This document shows, piece after piece, positions 1-6,193 of a stretch of DNA of 11,628 bases (its first letter is position 1; every line of letters begins with the position of its first letter). The notes under the pieces are model-generated. The model saw only the letters and a program-made list of their open reading frames with translations, was not told the DNA's origin and did not search any database. This DNA is from Elusimicrobia bacterium RIFCSPLOWO2_01_FULL_54_10. Its GTDB lineage: Bacteria > Elusimicrobiota > Elusimicrobia > 2-02-FULL-39-32. The position numbers were made by a program, and so were the translations under genes. The DNA lies in assembly GCA_001799975.1 (NCBI GenBank), contig MGUQ01000003.1:9799-21426 (forward strand), in the 5' to 3' direction.

Positions 1-2
1 TC

Positions 3-21
3 GATTCGCAAGCAGGTAGTG
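3..21. repeat. Partial copy of a short palindromic intergenic repeat
   Basis: Bases 3-17 (GATTCGCAAGCAGGT) are identical to bases 3873-3887, and the match continues with one change to about position 21. At 3835-3895 this sequence forms one arm of a complete hairpin element. Here the element is cut by the window edge, so only one arm is visible. As in the other copy, the arm ends beside the stop codon of a minus-strand gene (stop at 25-27). The position suggests a 3'-flanking hairpin, but the pairing arm lies outside the window and cannot be confirmed. Confidence 0.6.
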
Positions 22-24
22 TGA

Positions 25-828
25 TCACTGCAGAGGCATTTGGACGGTGGAAAGTCCGAAGAAATCGGGATTTAAGGAAACATCAACATCGAATTGGCGG
101 TAGGTGATGACGGTTTTCTGCCCGGGCTTTTTGTGCGGAACGCATTCCAGCCGCGTGGGGATGAGCCGCCCGCCCAATTCCTTCACCTTGCTGAAGATGA
201 TGGAGCGGATGTGGTCGCCGCGCTCGGAATAGTCTTCTTCCTTGACGGGCAGGACCGCGCCGGATTCTTCCGTGAGCGTGAGGAGCACCCGCCCCCACAC
301 AACCGGAGCGTCCGGCAGAGGCGTGCCTTCGATGAAATAGGTAGTTTTGCCATTTTCCGATTTTTCTTCCAGGATTTTATGAGTGTAGTCTTTCACCACT
401 GAATCGGCCTTCACCATGTCATCAAAGGTGAAGTCTGAGCCCATCCAGGAGGCCTGCATCATGGAGGGCGGAATTTTGATGACGCGTTCCACCGCGGGCA
501 GCCAATTCCAGATTTCTTTTTCGATGCGGAGCGTGCCGTTGCCGCGCTCCTTGGCGGGCCCGTGGATGCGCATGAGCGCCTTTTTCCGTCCCTGGTTCCA
601 GATTTCGATGTCCAGAGAGCGGTGCCAGCGGGGGTGCGTGATCTCCATGGTGACGCGCGCATGGCTCGACTGGCCCCGGAGAAGTTCGTTCGACTTGTCC
701 ACCAGCTCCGTGGCCGACATTTTTGCGTCAGCCTGCACGGCCAGAAAAATGAATTGGTATACTAGAAGCCAATGAAACGCATTTTTATTTATGCCGGCTC
801 CGCCATTCTTTTTATTCATTTTTCTCAT
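25..828 (-). CDS. LolA-like exported protein (outer membrane lipoprotein-sorting family)
   Basis: This 267-residue protein has an N-terminal signal peptide: a basic start, a hydrophobic stretch at about residues 19-32, and a likely cleavage after ADA at about 35. The rest resembles the LolA_like family (PF17131 type), which carries hydrophobic or lipid cargo across the periplasm and is often paired with an FtsX/MacB-like ABC transporter. Family-typical features include GPAKERGNGTL (90-100), IWNWLPAVERVIKIPP (106-121) and the segment GSDFTFDDM (130-138), followed by a beta-rich C-terminal half. No ABC transporter is visible, but downstream sequence is cut off. Start choice is uncertain: ATG at 828 has AAGGA only 3 nt away, while ATG at 819 sits 12 nt from it. 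Either start overlaps the divergent gene at 772. The function is from family resemblance; the cargo is unknown. Confidence 0.8.
   Translation of the reverse strand: MRKMNKKNGGAGINKNAFHWLLVYQFIFLAVQADAKMSATELVDKSNELLRGQSSHARVTMEITHPRWHRSLDIEIWNQGRKKALMRIHGPAKERGNGTLRIEKEIWNWLPAVERVIKIPPSMMQASWMGSDFTFDDMVKADSVVKDYTHKILEEKSENGKTTYFIEGTPLPDAPVVWGRVLLTLTEESGAVLPVKEEDYSERGDHIRSIIFSKVKELGGRLIPTRLECVPHKKPGQKTVITYRQFDVDVSLNPDFFGLSTVQMPLQ
735..763 (+). promoter_or_regulatory. Extended -10 promoter for the secreted-protein gene at 772
   Basis: TGGTATACT at 755-763 is an extended -10 element (TGn plus TATACT, one mismatch to TATAAT). No good -35 is seen; CTGCAC/TGCACG around 733-739 is weak, as is common for extended -10 promoters. 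Only 8 nt separate the hexamer from the ATG at 772, so a normally placed start site would give an almost leaderless mRNA. This fits the lack of a clear ribosome-binding site. The promoter lies inside the signal-peptide region of the opposite-strand LolA-like gene. Confidence 0.5.
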
Positions 829-1374
829 TCATCCTTATCGGCAGTTTCAAAATCCTCTGCAACGGCCAAAGGAAAGTTGAACCATACAGGCCATCTCCAC
901 CGGCAACAGTACCAAATCCTGCTGAACAAAGGTCTGCTCCGCCCGCAAAAAGAAACCTACAAATACAATGAACCGGCTGACTTGATCAATCTGGTGCCCA
1001 TCCTCCGCGACATCAACGAAATGATCCCGCGCCAGTTCGCGCTGGCCGAGCACGAATTCCTTCTGGACCCGAGCCACATCACCATCCGCCACGAATGGAT
1101 GGACTCCCGGATAAGAAAAGCGCCAAAATCATCCATCATCAGCCTTTCGTATTCCAGCCCGGGCACAAACTATTTCGGCTCCCGCCTCGATGTTCCGCTG
1201 TTTTATTCCAGCCGGTTCGGCCTGTCAGAATGGTCGCGCTACCCGCTGGGAAATTACACCTGGACTCTGGACCGCACGAACTCATTTTCCCAGGAGCGCA
1301 TTGTCTACATCCGGGCGCTGGCCCGTTTCAGCACCTTCCGGGAGATTTTTCTTTTCGAACAGCCTAAGGAGTGA
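772..1374 (+). CDS. Secreted protein of unknown function
   Basis: I do not recognise this 200-residue protein. It begins with a clear signal peptide: MKR, a hydrophobic core at about residues 4-17, then a likely cleavage after LSA at about residue 24. No lipobox cysteine is seen, so the mature protein of about 176 residues is probably soluble in the periplasm or released. The first half looks helical (about 40-105). The second half alternates polar and aromatic residues (YSSPGTNYFGSRLDVPLFYSS, about 127-147, shown only in part) and looks beta-rich. No catalytic motif or cysteine pattern stands out. It is the only plus-strand gene supported here. It diverges from the LolA-like gene with overlapping 5' ends and overlaps the 3' end of the deacetylase gene by 11 bp. 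The signal peptide and a matched extended -10 promoter support it as a real gene. Confidence 0.72.
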   Translation: MKRIFIYAGSAILFIHFSHSSLSAVSKSSATAKGKLNHTGHLHRQQYQILLNKGLLRPQKETYKYNEPADLINLVPILRDINEMIPRQFALAEHEFLLDPSHITIRHEWMDSRIRKAPKSSIISLSYSSPGTNYFGSRLDVPLFYSSRFGLSEWSRYPLGNYTWTLDRTNSFSQERIVYIRALARFSTFREIFLFEQPKE

Positions 1375-2050
1375 GGAGTTCCCCCGCAGTCACAATCTGA
1401 AATCCTTTTGAGCGGGCTTTTTCGATCACCAGCGGCACGATGCGCACGGTCTTTCCCCGTCCCCGGCCTCCGTCATGGAACAGCAGGATCGCTCCCGGGC
1501 GGATGCTTTTCAGGTAATACGCGGCCATTTTGTCTTCGGGCATATTGTGCCAGTCCATCCCCAAAGTCCAGTTGACAAGAGCATATCCGAATTCTTTGGC
1601 CACTTCTTTCATCCACGGCCTGTGGTATCCGTGGGGCATGCGCAGGATTTTAACCTGGATTTTAAGGGTTTCCTCGATCTTGGCCTTGGATCTGGCGATG
1701 GCCGCACGCACAGCAGAGCGGGTTTTGTCCGTTCCGTGCTTTTTCTCGTAGGCATAAAAATTCTCGTGGCCCCAGGTGTGGTCGCCCACCTCATGGCCCC
1801 GCTTCAGGACTTCCCGGGCCAGATCAGGACGAAAATCTACCTGGTCGCCGTTCATGAAAAATGTGGCTTTCACCTTGTGGCCGTCCAGGACCTCCAGCAC
1901 TTGCGCGGTGAAAAGTCCCGGCCCGTCATCAAAGGTGAGGGCGATGGCTTTTTTGGACACGGGGCCGTCCGCCTGGAATGTCCCCGGTTCGACCGCCGCG
2001 CACAATGAGACGAGAGAGAGAACGATGGATGCGGCGGTTTTTAAAATCAT
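1364..2050 (-). CDS. Polysaccharide deacetylase (NodB homology domain, CE4)
   Basis: This 228-residue protein is an exported metal-dependent deacetylase that removes acetyl groups from N-acetylated (or O-acetylated) sugars. The signal peptide is residues 1 to about 19; the cysteine at 17 does not sit in a good lipobox. NodB motifs appear in order: TFDDGP at 39-44 (catalytic-base Asp41, metal-binding Asp42), HTWGH at 91-95 (metal-binding His91 and His95), RMPHGYHRPW at 137-146 (motif 3), WTLGMDW at 161-167 (motif 4), and LLFHD at 189-193 (His192, motif 5). Motif 2 lacks the proline that usually follows the second His, and motif 3 has His-Gly rather than the usual aromatic-Gly. Its ATG overlaps the methyltransferase stop (ATGA), so the two are probably translationally coupled. 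The substrate is not known; the glycan operon suggests a surface polysaccharide or peptidoglycan. Confidence 0.92.
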   Translation of the reverse strand: MILKTAASIVLSLVSLCAAVEPGTFQADGPVSKKAIALTFDDGPGLFTAQVLEVLDGHKVKATFFMNGDQVDFRPDLAREVLKRGHEVGDHTWGHENFYAYEKKHGTDKTRSAVRAAIARSKAKIEETLKIQVKILRMPHGYHRPWMKEVAKEFGYALVNWTLGMDWHNMPEDKMAAYYLKSIRPGAILLFHDGGRGRGKTVRIVPLVIEKARSKGFQIVTAGELLTP

Positions 2051-3138
2051 TTTTTCTTACCCAATATTCCCGGCTTGGGCACCACGCCGTGGGGCAGGAC
2101 TTTGAGGGGCTCAATCCCGTTCTGCTCAAACCATTCGCGCAATTCCTCTTTGGTGTGGTGGCTCTGGTACGGCGGCGTGAGCCAGTCAAAATTTTCCTGC
2201 AGGCGCACGCGCCAAATCGGATGCACGGAAAACGTGAAGTATTGCAGGAATGGAACCTTTCCCAGGGCAGCCAAAGGACAACAAAGCGAGTAAAGGAGAT
2301 TATGGGGCATTTTCACGGTGACCACGCGCAGGGCGTCGCTTATTTTTTCCCTCAGCCATACGGTAAGCCACACAAGGAAAATGAATTTTTTGAGCCCCTG
2401 GCGGTCTGAGCGAAGGGGATTGGTTTTGAAATTCTGAAATGTCCCCGGAGCGCCGTACACCCACACGGAAAGCAGGCCCTTGGGCTTCACCAGCCGGGCA
2501 AGCTGGGAGAACGTGTATTTGGCAGAGGGCGTGTGGTGAATGACGCCGACGCTGTAAACAATGTCAAAAATTTCGGCGCGTAAAGGCGGGCGCATCAAAT
2601 TGCCCTGCACCAGATGCATGCGTTCAGATTCCTTAGCCAGATCCTGCAGGCGCGCCAGCGCCGGGCTCAAGTCGAGGGCCACCATTGTTCCCCCCAGGTT
2701 GTGGGCTACGCGGCTGTAGCGGCCCATGCCGCAGCCGCCGTCCAGGACGAGCCGTCCCTCCCAGTCTGAAGCGTGAATCTGCGTTTCGGCAAGAAAAACC
2801 TCGCGGTCCTCGTGCAGGGGCCCGGGGTATTTCATCCACTCCATTCCGAAGCGCTCCTGCGTTTTACCGTGCACTTTGAGAAAATCCGCCTCTCCGGCTC
2901 CAGGGATGACTTTGGCCGCTTCGGGATATTTCTGAAAAAATTCAGGGAACAGGAGCGGAGCGTTGGGCACAAAGCGGGGAATGCCGTCCACAATGGCGTG
3001 GGATTTCACGCAGCGTCCGCAGACGAGCAATCCCTCCCAGATCTCATTGACGCGGTGCTGTTCTTCTCTCAGGACGGAAACTTCGAACGGCGAGCCGCAA
3101 TCGGGGCAGGCGAGAATTTCAAGAAAGGATCGTTTCAT
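2047..3138 (-). CDS. SAM-dependent methyltransferase with N-terminal Trm112-like zinc ribbon
   Basis: This 363-residue protein has two parts. Residues 1 to about 60 form a Trm112-like zinc ribbon with Cys11/Cys14 (CPDC) and Cys40/Cys43 (CGRC), then the typical DGIPRFVP segment (51-58). Residues about 125-290 form a class I methyltransferase: motif I VLDGGCGMGR (131-140), the acidic end of strand two ALDLS (154-158), QGNLMRPPL (178-186), and FDIVYSVGVIHHT (191-203). The C-terminal part is rich in aromatic and hydrophobic residues and may touch the membrane. The reading frame stays open upstream to 3474, but ATG 3138 is chosen because the zinc ribbon begins there, extra residues would overlap the protease gene without domain sense, and the ATG overlaps the protease stop as ATGA. 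Such fusions are frequent in cell-surface polysaccharide clusters; the acceptor is unknown. Confidence 0.88.
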   Translation of the reverse strand: MKRSFLEILACPDCGSPFEVSVLREEQHRVNEIWEGLLVCGRCVKSHAIVDGIPRFVPNAPLLFPEFFQKYPEAAKVIPGAGEADFLKVHGKTQERFGMEWMKYPGPLHEDREVFLAETQIHASDWEGRLVLDGGCGMGRYSRVAHNLGGTMVALDLSPALARLQDLAKESERMHLVQGNLMRPPLRAEIFDIVYSVGVIHHTPSAKYTFSQLARLVKPKGLLSVWVYGAPGTFQNFKTNPLRSDRQGLKKFIFLVWLTVWLREKISDALRVVTVKMPHNLLYSLCCPLAALGKVPFLQYFTFSVHPIWRVRLQENFDWLTPPYQSHHTKEELREWFEQNGIEPLKVLPHGVVPKPGILGKKK

Positions 3139-3833
3139 GGTTGTTGGCTTCGGGCAAGGGTGAATTTTAGCAAATTGCGGCCTTGAGCCCAAATCCACAG
3201 CCAGATGTCCGCCTGGGAGCGGAGCACGCCCTCCATGAATGCCTTGGCGCCAAAACTGTGCCAGAAAAGGATTTTTGTGAGGGCCGCCAAAAACCAGGCA
3301 TTGAAAAGCAGAATAAACACGATGGAAAAGAAGGTGCCGGTTTTTTTCAGGTCCGGCTGTTCCTGCCGGATGGCGAAAAGCGTGAGTGAAGCGTGAAACG
3401 CCAGGGTTGAGCCCGTCAGAACCAGAAACAGAGTGCCCAATTGCGGGAACGGATGGAATTTGCGGAAAATCCAATAGACCAGCAAGGTGAAGACGGTATA
3501 AATGGGAACGCAGTAAGGCGCCAGCGCCACGAAAAAATTTGATTTGGAGAGGGTGACCCTGCCGCCCTTTTCGGAGACCTTGAACGAGTGCACTTTCCCA
3601 CCCATGGCAAGGGCGGCCAGGGCATGCGTCAGCTCGTGGCCGAAAACATAGGTGCGCATGGGCCTCTCGAAGAGCGCTTCGATCAGAACGTACGCCAGGG
3701 CGCCGGAAACGATGAGCGCCAGGGAACTTGCCTGGTTTTCCAGGTTAATTAGCGCCCCTGGCAGGCGGTAGAGGGTGGCAAGCATAAAAGGCAAAAGAAT
3801 GAGGCCCGCGAAAAAACTTTTCAAGCCGCGCAT
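3135..3833 (-). CDS. M50B-like integral membrane zinc metalloprotease
   Basis: This protein of about 232 residues has around six hydrophobic segments. In numbering from the GTG one codon upstream, these are near 8-24, 38-56, 63-79, 101-123, 133-154 and 168-190. The zinc-binding HELTH (67-71) lies in a membrane segment, followed by AMGGKVHSF. The stretch FFVALAPYCVPIY (101-113) and a candidate third ligand in QPDLKKTG (Asp162) fit the peptidase M50B pattern of intramembrane or membrane-adjacent proteolysis. It may release membrane-bound regulators or act on envelope proteins; the substrate is unknown. ATG 3833 is preferred over GTG 3836. The start codon directly follows the palindromic element at 3835-3895, so the only Shine-Dalgarno-like G-rich sequence lies inside that hairpin. 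The stop overlaps the methyltransferase start (ATGA). Confidence 0.8.
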   Translation of the reverse strand: MRGLKSFFAGLILLPFMLATLYRLPGALINLENQASSLALIVSGALAYVLIEALFERPMRTYVFGHELTHALAALAMGGKVHSFKVSEKGGRVTLSKSNFFVALAPYCVPIYTVFTLLVYWIFRKFHPFPQLGTLFLVLTGSTLAFHASLTLFAIRQEQPDLKKTGTFFSIVFILLFNAWFLAALTKILFWHSFGAKAFMEGVLRSQADIWLWIWAQGRNLLKFTLARSQQP

Positions 3834-3834
3834 C

Positions 3835-3895
3835 ACCCCACCACCCGCTTATTCGCCGCTAGGCGAATCAAAGATTCGCAAGCAGGTGGTGGGGT
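3835..3895 (-). promoter_or_regulatory. 61-nt palindromic element filling the glycosyltransferase-protease gap
   Basis: The outer arms ACCCCACCACCCGCTT (3835-3850) and AAGCAGGTGGTGGGGT (3880-3895) pair at 15 of 16 positions. Inside are two mutually exclusive hairpins. One is ATTCGCC/GGCGAAT (3851-3857 with 3862-3868, loop GCTA). The other is GCGAATC/GATTCGC (3863-3869 with 3873-3879, loop AAA). The segment 3863-3868 is shared by both. The element begins at the stop codon of the glycosyltransferase (3895-3897) and ends one base before the ATG of the protease (3833). On the mRNA, the G-rich stretch before that ATG is in the 3' arm, so folding would hide the ribosome-binding region. There is no U-tract, so it is not a typical intrinsic terminator. 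A sequence-related arm occurs at 3-21, so it may also be a dispersed REP-like repeat. Confidence 0.8.
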
Positions 3896-5406
3896 CATGG
3901 CTTTTTCATCAGATCATACAGTTCAAAATCTGGGCCGGCATAAACACGGGCATAGCGGGAAGCGACCGACGGGCGCAATGCGGGCCAATCGAACCCTGCA
4001 TGTGCCAGAGGGACAAAAAGAAATTTCACATCACGGCTGAGTGAAGCTTCAAACGCTTCCAACCCCCGCCCAACAAGGGGAGCTGCCCATCCCTTGCGCT
4101 GAAGATGATAGAGAAAAAAGGGCTGGTGGGGCGAGGCTACAAAAAGGAGATCTTTCGGCGGTGAGATTTTGTCCACTTCTTCCCGCGCCCGCAACACCCA
4201 GGCCTGGTCCGGCTTGTACCAATGCTTAATGCGCAAGACCGCGTGGACTGGCATGGAAACAACAAGAAGGATCCAGAGGACGGCAAAGGCCTGCTTCGCA
4301 CGCCATCGATCCCAAAGGAACGCCATTCCCGCGCCGATAAAGAGCGCATTCACCGGCGCAAACGGAAGAGACACATACTGATGCACGCGGCCATACATGC
4401 CGCACATGAGAATGTAGAAAACAGTGGAAACAAACCAGATTTGAGGAAAAATGATCCTTTCGCGGCGGATTTTCCAGGCGCCGGCGGCGAAAAACACAAG
4501 CCCCGCATAAGTGGTGAGGAGCTCCGGGAACCGCGAGAAAAAATGAGCGCTCCAGAACCCCGGGTCCAGCCATTCTTTTAACAACGACATTTCCTTGTTC
4601 ATCTGCCCCGCAAATCCTGCAGACCGCTCCGCGCCGAACTGAACCCAGCCGTACCAGCCGGAAAACGCAGACGCAACAATTCCAAAAATGACCCACACGC
4701 CCGCGCGTTTGAACAGACTTGTCCCCTTCGTTTGCAAAACATAGAACACCGGAGCCACTAAAAGCCAAAGATAGGCGATTTTGAGAAGGGGCACGAGAGC
4801 CAGCAGAAGGGCCGCCGCGATCCCATAAGGAAAAAACTTTTCTTCATCCAGCCAGAGAAGAAAGAAATATAACCCGGCCAAGAAACAAAAGACGGCCATG
4901 GAATCCGGCATGAACGCCCGCATGAAGAAAACGCGCAGGGGAATGACGCAATAGGCGAGGCCGCTTAAAAAAGCCGTTTTGCCGTCAAAAAACCTTGAAG
5001 CAAGAAGGAAAAGAAAAACGGCGCTTGCCGCGGCAAACAACGCGGAAACCACCCGGCCCAGAAAATCGTGGACTCCGAAAACCTTGTAGAGGGCTGCCAC
5101 CGCATAGCTGTAAAGCGGGAATTGGGGCGCTCGCTCATGGCTTTCATATTCGACATAATCATAGCGCGGCTTGAACAGGTTCATGCCGTCGGCTACAAAA
5201 TTCCTGGACTGCGACGCCCGCAAGGTTTGGGCCCAGGCATGGTGGTCCAGCAGGGGACGGGTGATGCCGGGCAGGTGAGTGAGGAGACAGATGCCCGCGA
5301 GGGCTAGTCCAGCATGTAATCTTCGAATGGGATTTTTTGGGAGCGGAGTTCTTCCTTCCACTTTTCTCTGGCGAGGGGCGCTTTTTCGCGCGACAGCCTC
5401 ACCCAT
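3895..5406 (-). CDS. GT39/ArnT-like membrane glycosyltransferase
   Basis: This protein of 503 residues or slightly fewer is a polytopic membrane protein with roughly ten hydrophobic helices (first at about 32-44) and a soluble C-terminal part from about 400. It fits the GT39/PMT_2/ArnT class, which transfers a sugar from a polyprenyl-phosphate donor to lipid, glycan or protein on the outer face of the cytoplasmic membrane. Supporting features are the first outer loop with LLDHHAWAQTLRA (52-64; Asp54 is a candidate catalytic acid), ERAPQFPLYSY (91-101), and RAFMPDSMAVF near 165-175. Start choice is uncertain: ATG 5406 overlaps the preceding gene by 103 bp and GTG 5361 by 58 bp. No other standard start codon precedes the first helix. 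A palindromic element directly follows the stop. Donor and acceptor are unknown. Confidence 0.85.
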   Translation of the reverse strand: MGEAVARKSAPRQRKVEGRTPLPKNPIRRLHAGLALAGICLLTHLPGITRPLLDHHAWAQTLRASQSRNFVADGMNLFKPRYDYVEYESHERAPQFPLYSYAVAALYKVFGVHDFLGRVVSALFAAASAVFLFLLASRFFDGKTAFLSGLAYCVIPLRVFFMRAFMPDSMAVFCFLAGLYFFLLWLDEEKFFPYGIAAALLLALVPLLKIAYLWLLVAPVFYVLQTKGTSLFKRAGVWVIFGIVASAFSGWYGWVQFGAERSAGFAGQMNKEMSLLKEWLDPGFWSAHFFSRFPELLTTYAGLVFFAAGAWKIRRERIIFPQIWFVSTVFYILMCGMYGRVHQYVSLPFAPVNALFIGAGMAFLWDRWRAKQAFAVLWILLVVSMPVHAVLRIKHWYKPDQAWVLRAREEVDKISPPKDLLFVASPHQPFFLYHLQRKGWAAPLVGRGLEAFEASLSRDVKFLFVPLAHAGFDWPALRPSVASRYARVYAGPDFELYDLMKKP

Positions 5407-5750
5407 TTGGACTCGGGCGGAGAGAAAAGCTCATACGCTGTCTGATACCAGACATAGGCATACTTGATTGAAGATTCTTCCATCATGCGGTCGCGGTCGA
5501 ACGCGGCAATTTCCAGCTTGCGGTCAAATTCCTCGCGGGCAATCCTGCCTTTGGCCAATTTTTTGTCCAAAGCGTCTTTCTCATCTTCAAATTTGGAATT
5601 GAGCGACTGCGTTTTAAGAGAGGGGGTTTCATGCCAGGCCATGTATTTTTCCCCCTGCAAGAAAGCCTCGCGGGCGCGCAGAACAACATCGGCATACACC
5701 AATGTATAGAGGGCGGCAATGACGGCTAAAACAAGGCCCGCGGTTTTCAC
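5304..5750 (-). CDS. Small membrane-anchored helical protein of unknown function
   Basis: I do not recognise this 148-residue protein. It has one N-terminal hydrophobic segment (about residues 4-20, either a signal anchor or an uncleaved signal peptide). A highly charged, probably helical region follows (about 50-95, rich in Lys, Glu, Asp and Arg, heptad-like). There is then an aromatic stretch YAYVWYQTAYELF (97-109) and a basic C-terminal end. The start is GTG at 5750, 5 nt after the response regulator stop, with no clear ribosome-binding site, so coupling to the upstream gene is likely. Its 3' end overlaps the glycosyltransferase frame by 58-103 bp. It may be an accessory or scaffold protein for the membrane glycosyltransferase, but only gene order supports that. 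Confidence 0.7.
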   Translation of the reverse strand: MKTAGLVLAVIAALYTLVYADVVLRAREAFLQGEKYMAWHETPSLKTQSLNSKFEDEKDALDKKLAKGRIAREEFDRKLEIAAFDRDRMMEESSIKYAYVWYQTAYELFSPPESKWVRLSREKAPLAREKWKEELRSQKIPFEDYMLD

Positions 5751-5755
5751 GGCGG

Positions 5756-6181
5756 TCAGGAAGCCGTGGAGTCTTTTCTTTGGCGGGGGATGGTGTCCAG
5801 GGTTTCGTGCACCAGCGTGATGAGCTCGTCGTGCTTGATGGGTTTGGGCACAAACCCCACCACATTCATTTCATTGCGGATCATGTCGGCCGTGGAATCG
5901 TCCGTGACTCTGGCCGTGATGACGACGACGGGAATGCCTTTGTGATCATCTTTTTGCAGGAGTTTCAGAACTTCAAAGCCGCTCAAAATGGGCATCATCC
6001 AGTCCAGGATGATCATGTCCACCTTGTTTTTGTCCACAAAGGCCACGCCGTCCTCGCCGTTGTTCATGAATTCCACTTTGAACCCCTCCAGCTCGAATAG
6101 GGCTTTCAGGTACATGCAGATGGATTCGTCATCATCTATGACGAGGATTTGCTTGTCTTGGGGTTTAGCCTTCTCAGACAT
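5756..6181 (-). CDS. Stand-alone response regulator (receiver domain only)
   Basis: This 141-residue protein is a single CheY-like receiver domain with a short basic N-terminal lead and no output domain. The acidic pocket is in VIDDDES (Asp16-Asp18), the phosphorylated aspartate is Asp60 in IILDWMMP (57-64), the switch threonine is Thr89 in VVVITAR (85-91), and the conserved lysine is Lys113 in PKP. The full phosphorylation machinery is therefore intact. It probably signals by binding a partner, as CheY- or DivK-type proteins do. No histidine kinase is in the window. It is first in the operon, downstream of a good promoter at 6194-6222. The hexamer-to-ATG distance is 12 nt and there is no Shine-Dalgarno sequence, so the transcript may be nearly leaderless. 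The neighbouring giant gene encodes a PP2C phosphatase, but receivers carry phospho-Asp, so a direct link is not implied. Confidence 0.95.
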   Translation of the reverse strand: MSEKAKPQDKQILVIDDDESICMYLKALFELEGFKVEFMNNGEDGVAFVDKNKVDMIILDWMMPILSGFEVLKLLQKDDHKGIPVVVITARVTDDSTADMIRNEMNVVGFVPKPIKHDELITLVHETLDTIPRQRKDSTAS

Positions 6182-6193
6182 GATTAAGAATGA

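Noticed and set aside
840..875. Possible promoter for the LolA-like gene (TTGCAG, 17 nt, GATAAG on the minus strand)
   Set aside because: Spacing is right but both hexamers are poor matches, so it cannot be told from chance in coding sequence.
2000..2003. Lipoprotein signal (lipobox) in the deacetylase around Cys17
   Set aside because: The residue before the Cys is Leu rather than Gly, Ala or Ser; ordinary signal peptide cleavage is more likely.
1475..2008. A 177-residue plus-strand open frame opposite the deacetylase
   Set aside because: The minus strand here carries all NodB motifs in order; the plus frame has no motif and is a shadow.
3139..3474. Upstream extension of the methyltransferase to an earlier start (112 more residues)
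   Set aside because: The extra part overlaps the membrane protease gene, reads as low-information proline/glycine-rich sequence, and the Trm112-like ribbon plus ATGA overlap mark ATG 3138 as the start.
4226..4768. A 180-residue minus-strand frame inside the glycosyltransferase region
   Set aside because: It is out of frame within a polytopic membrane protein that explains the region fully; Cys/Arg-rich shadow sequence.
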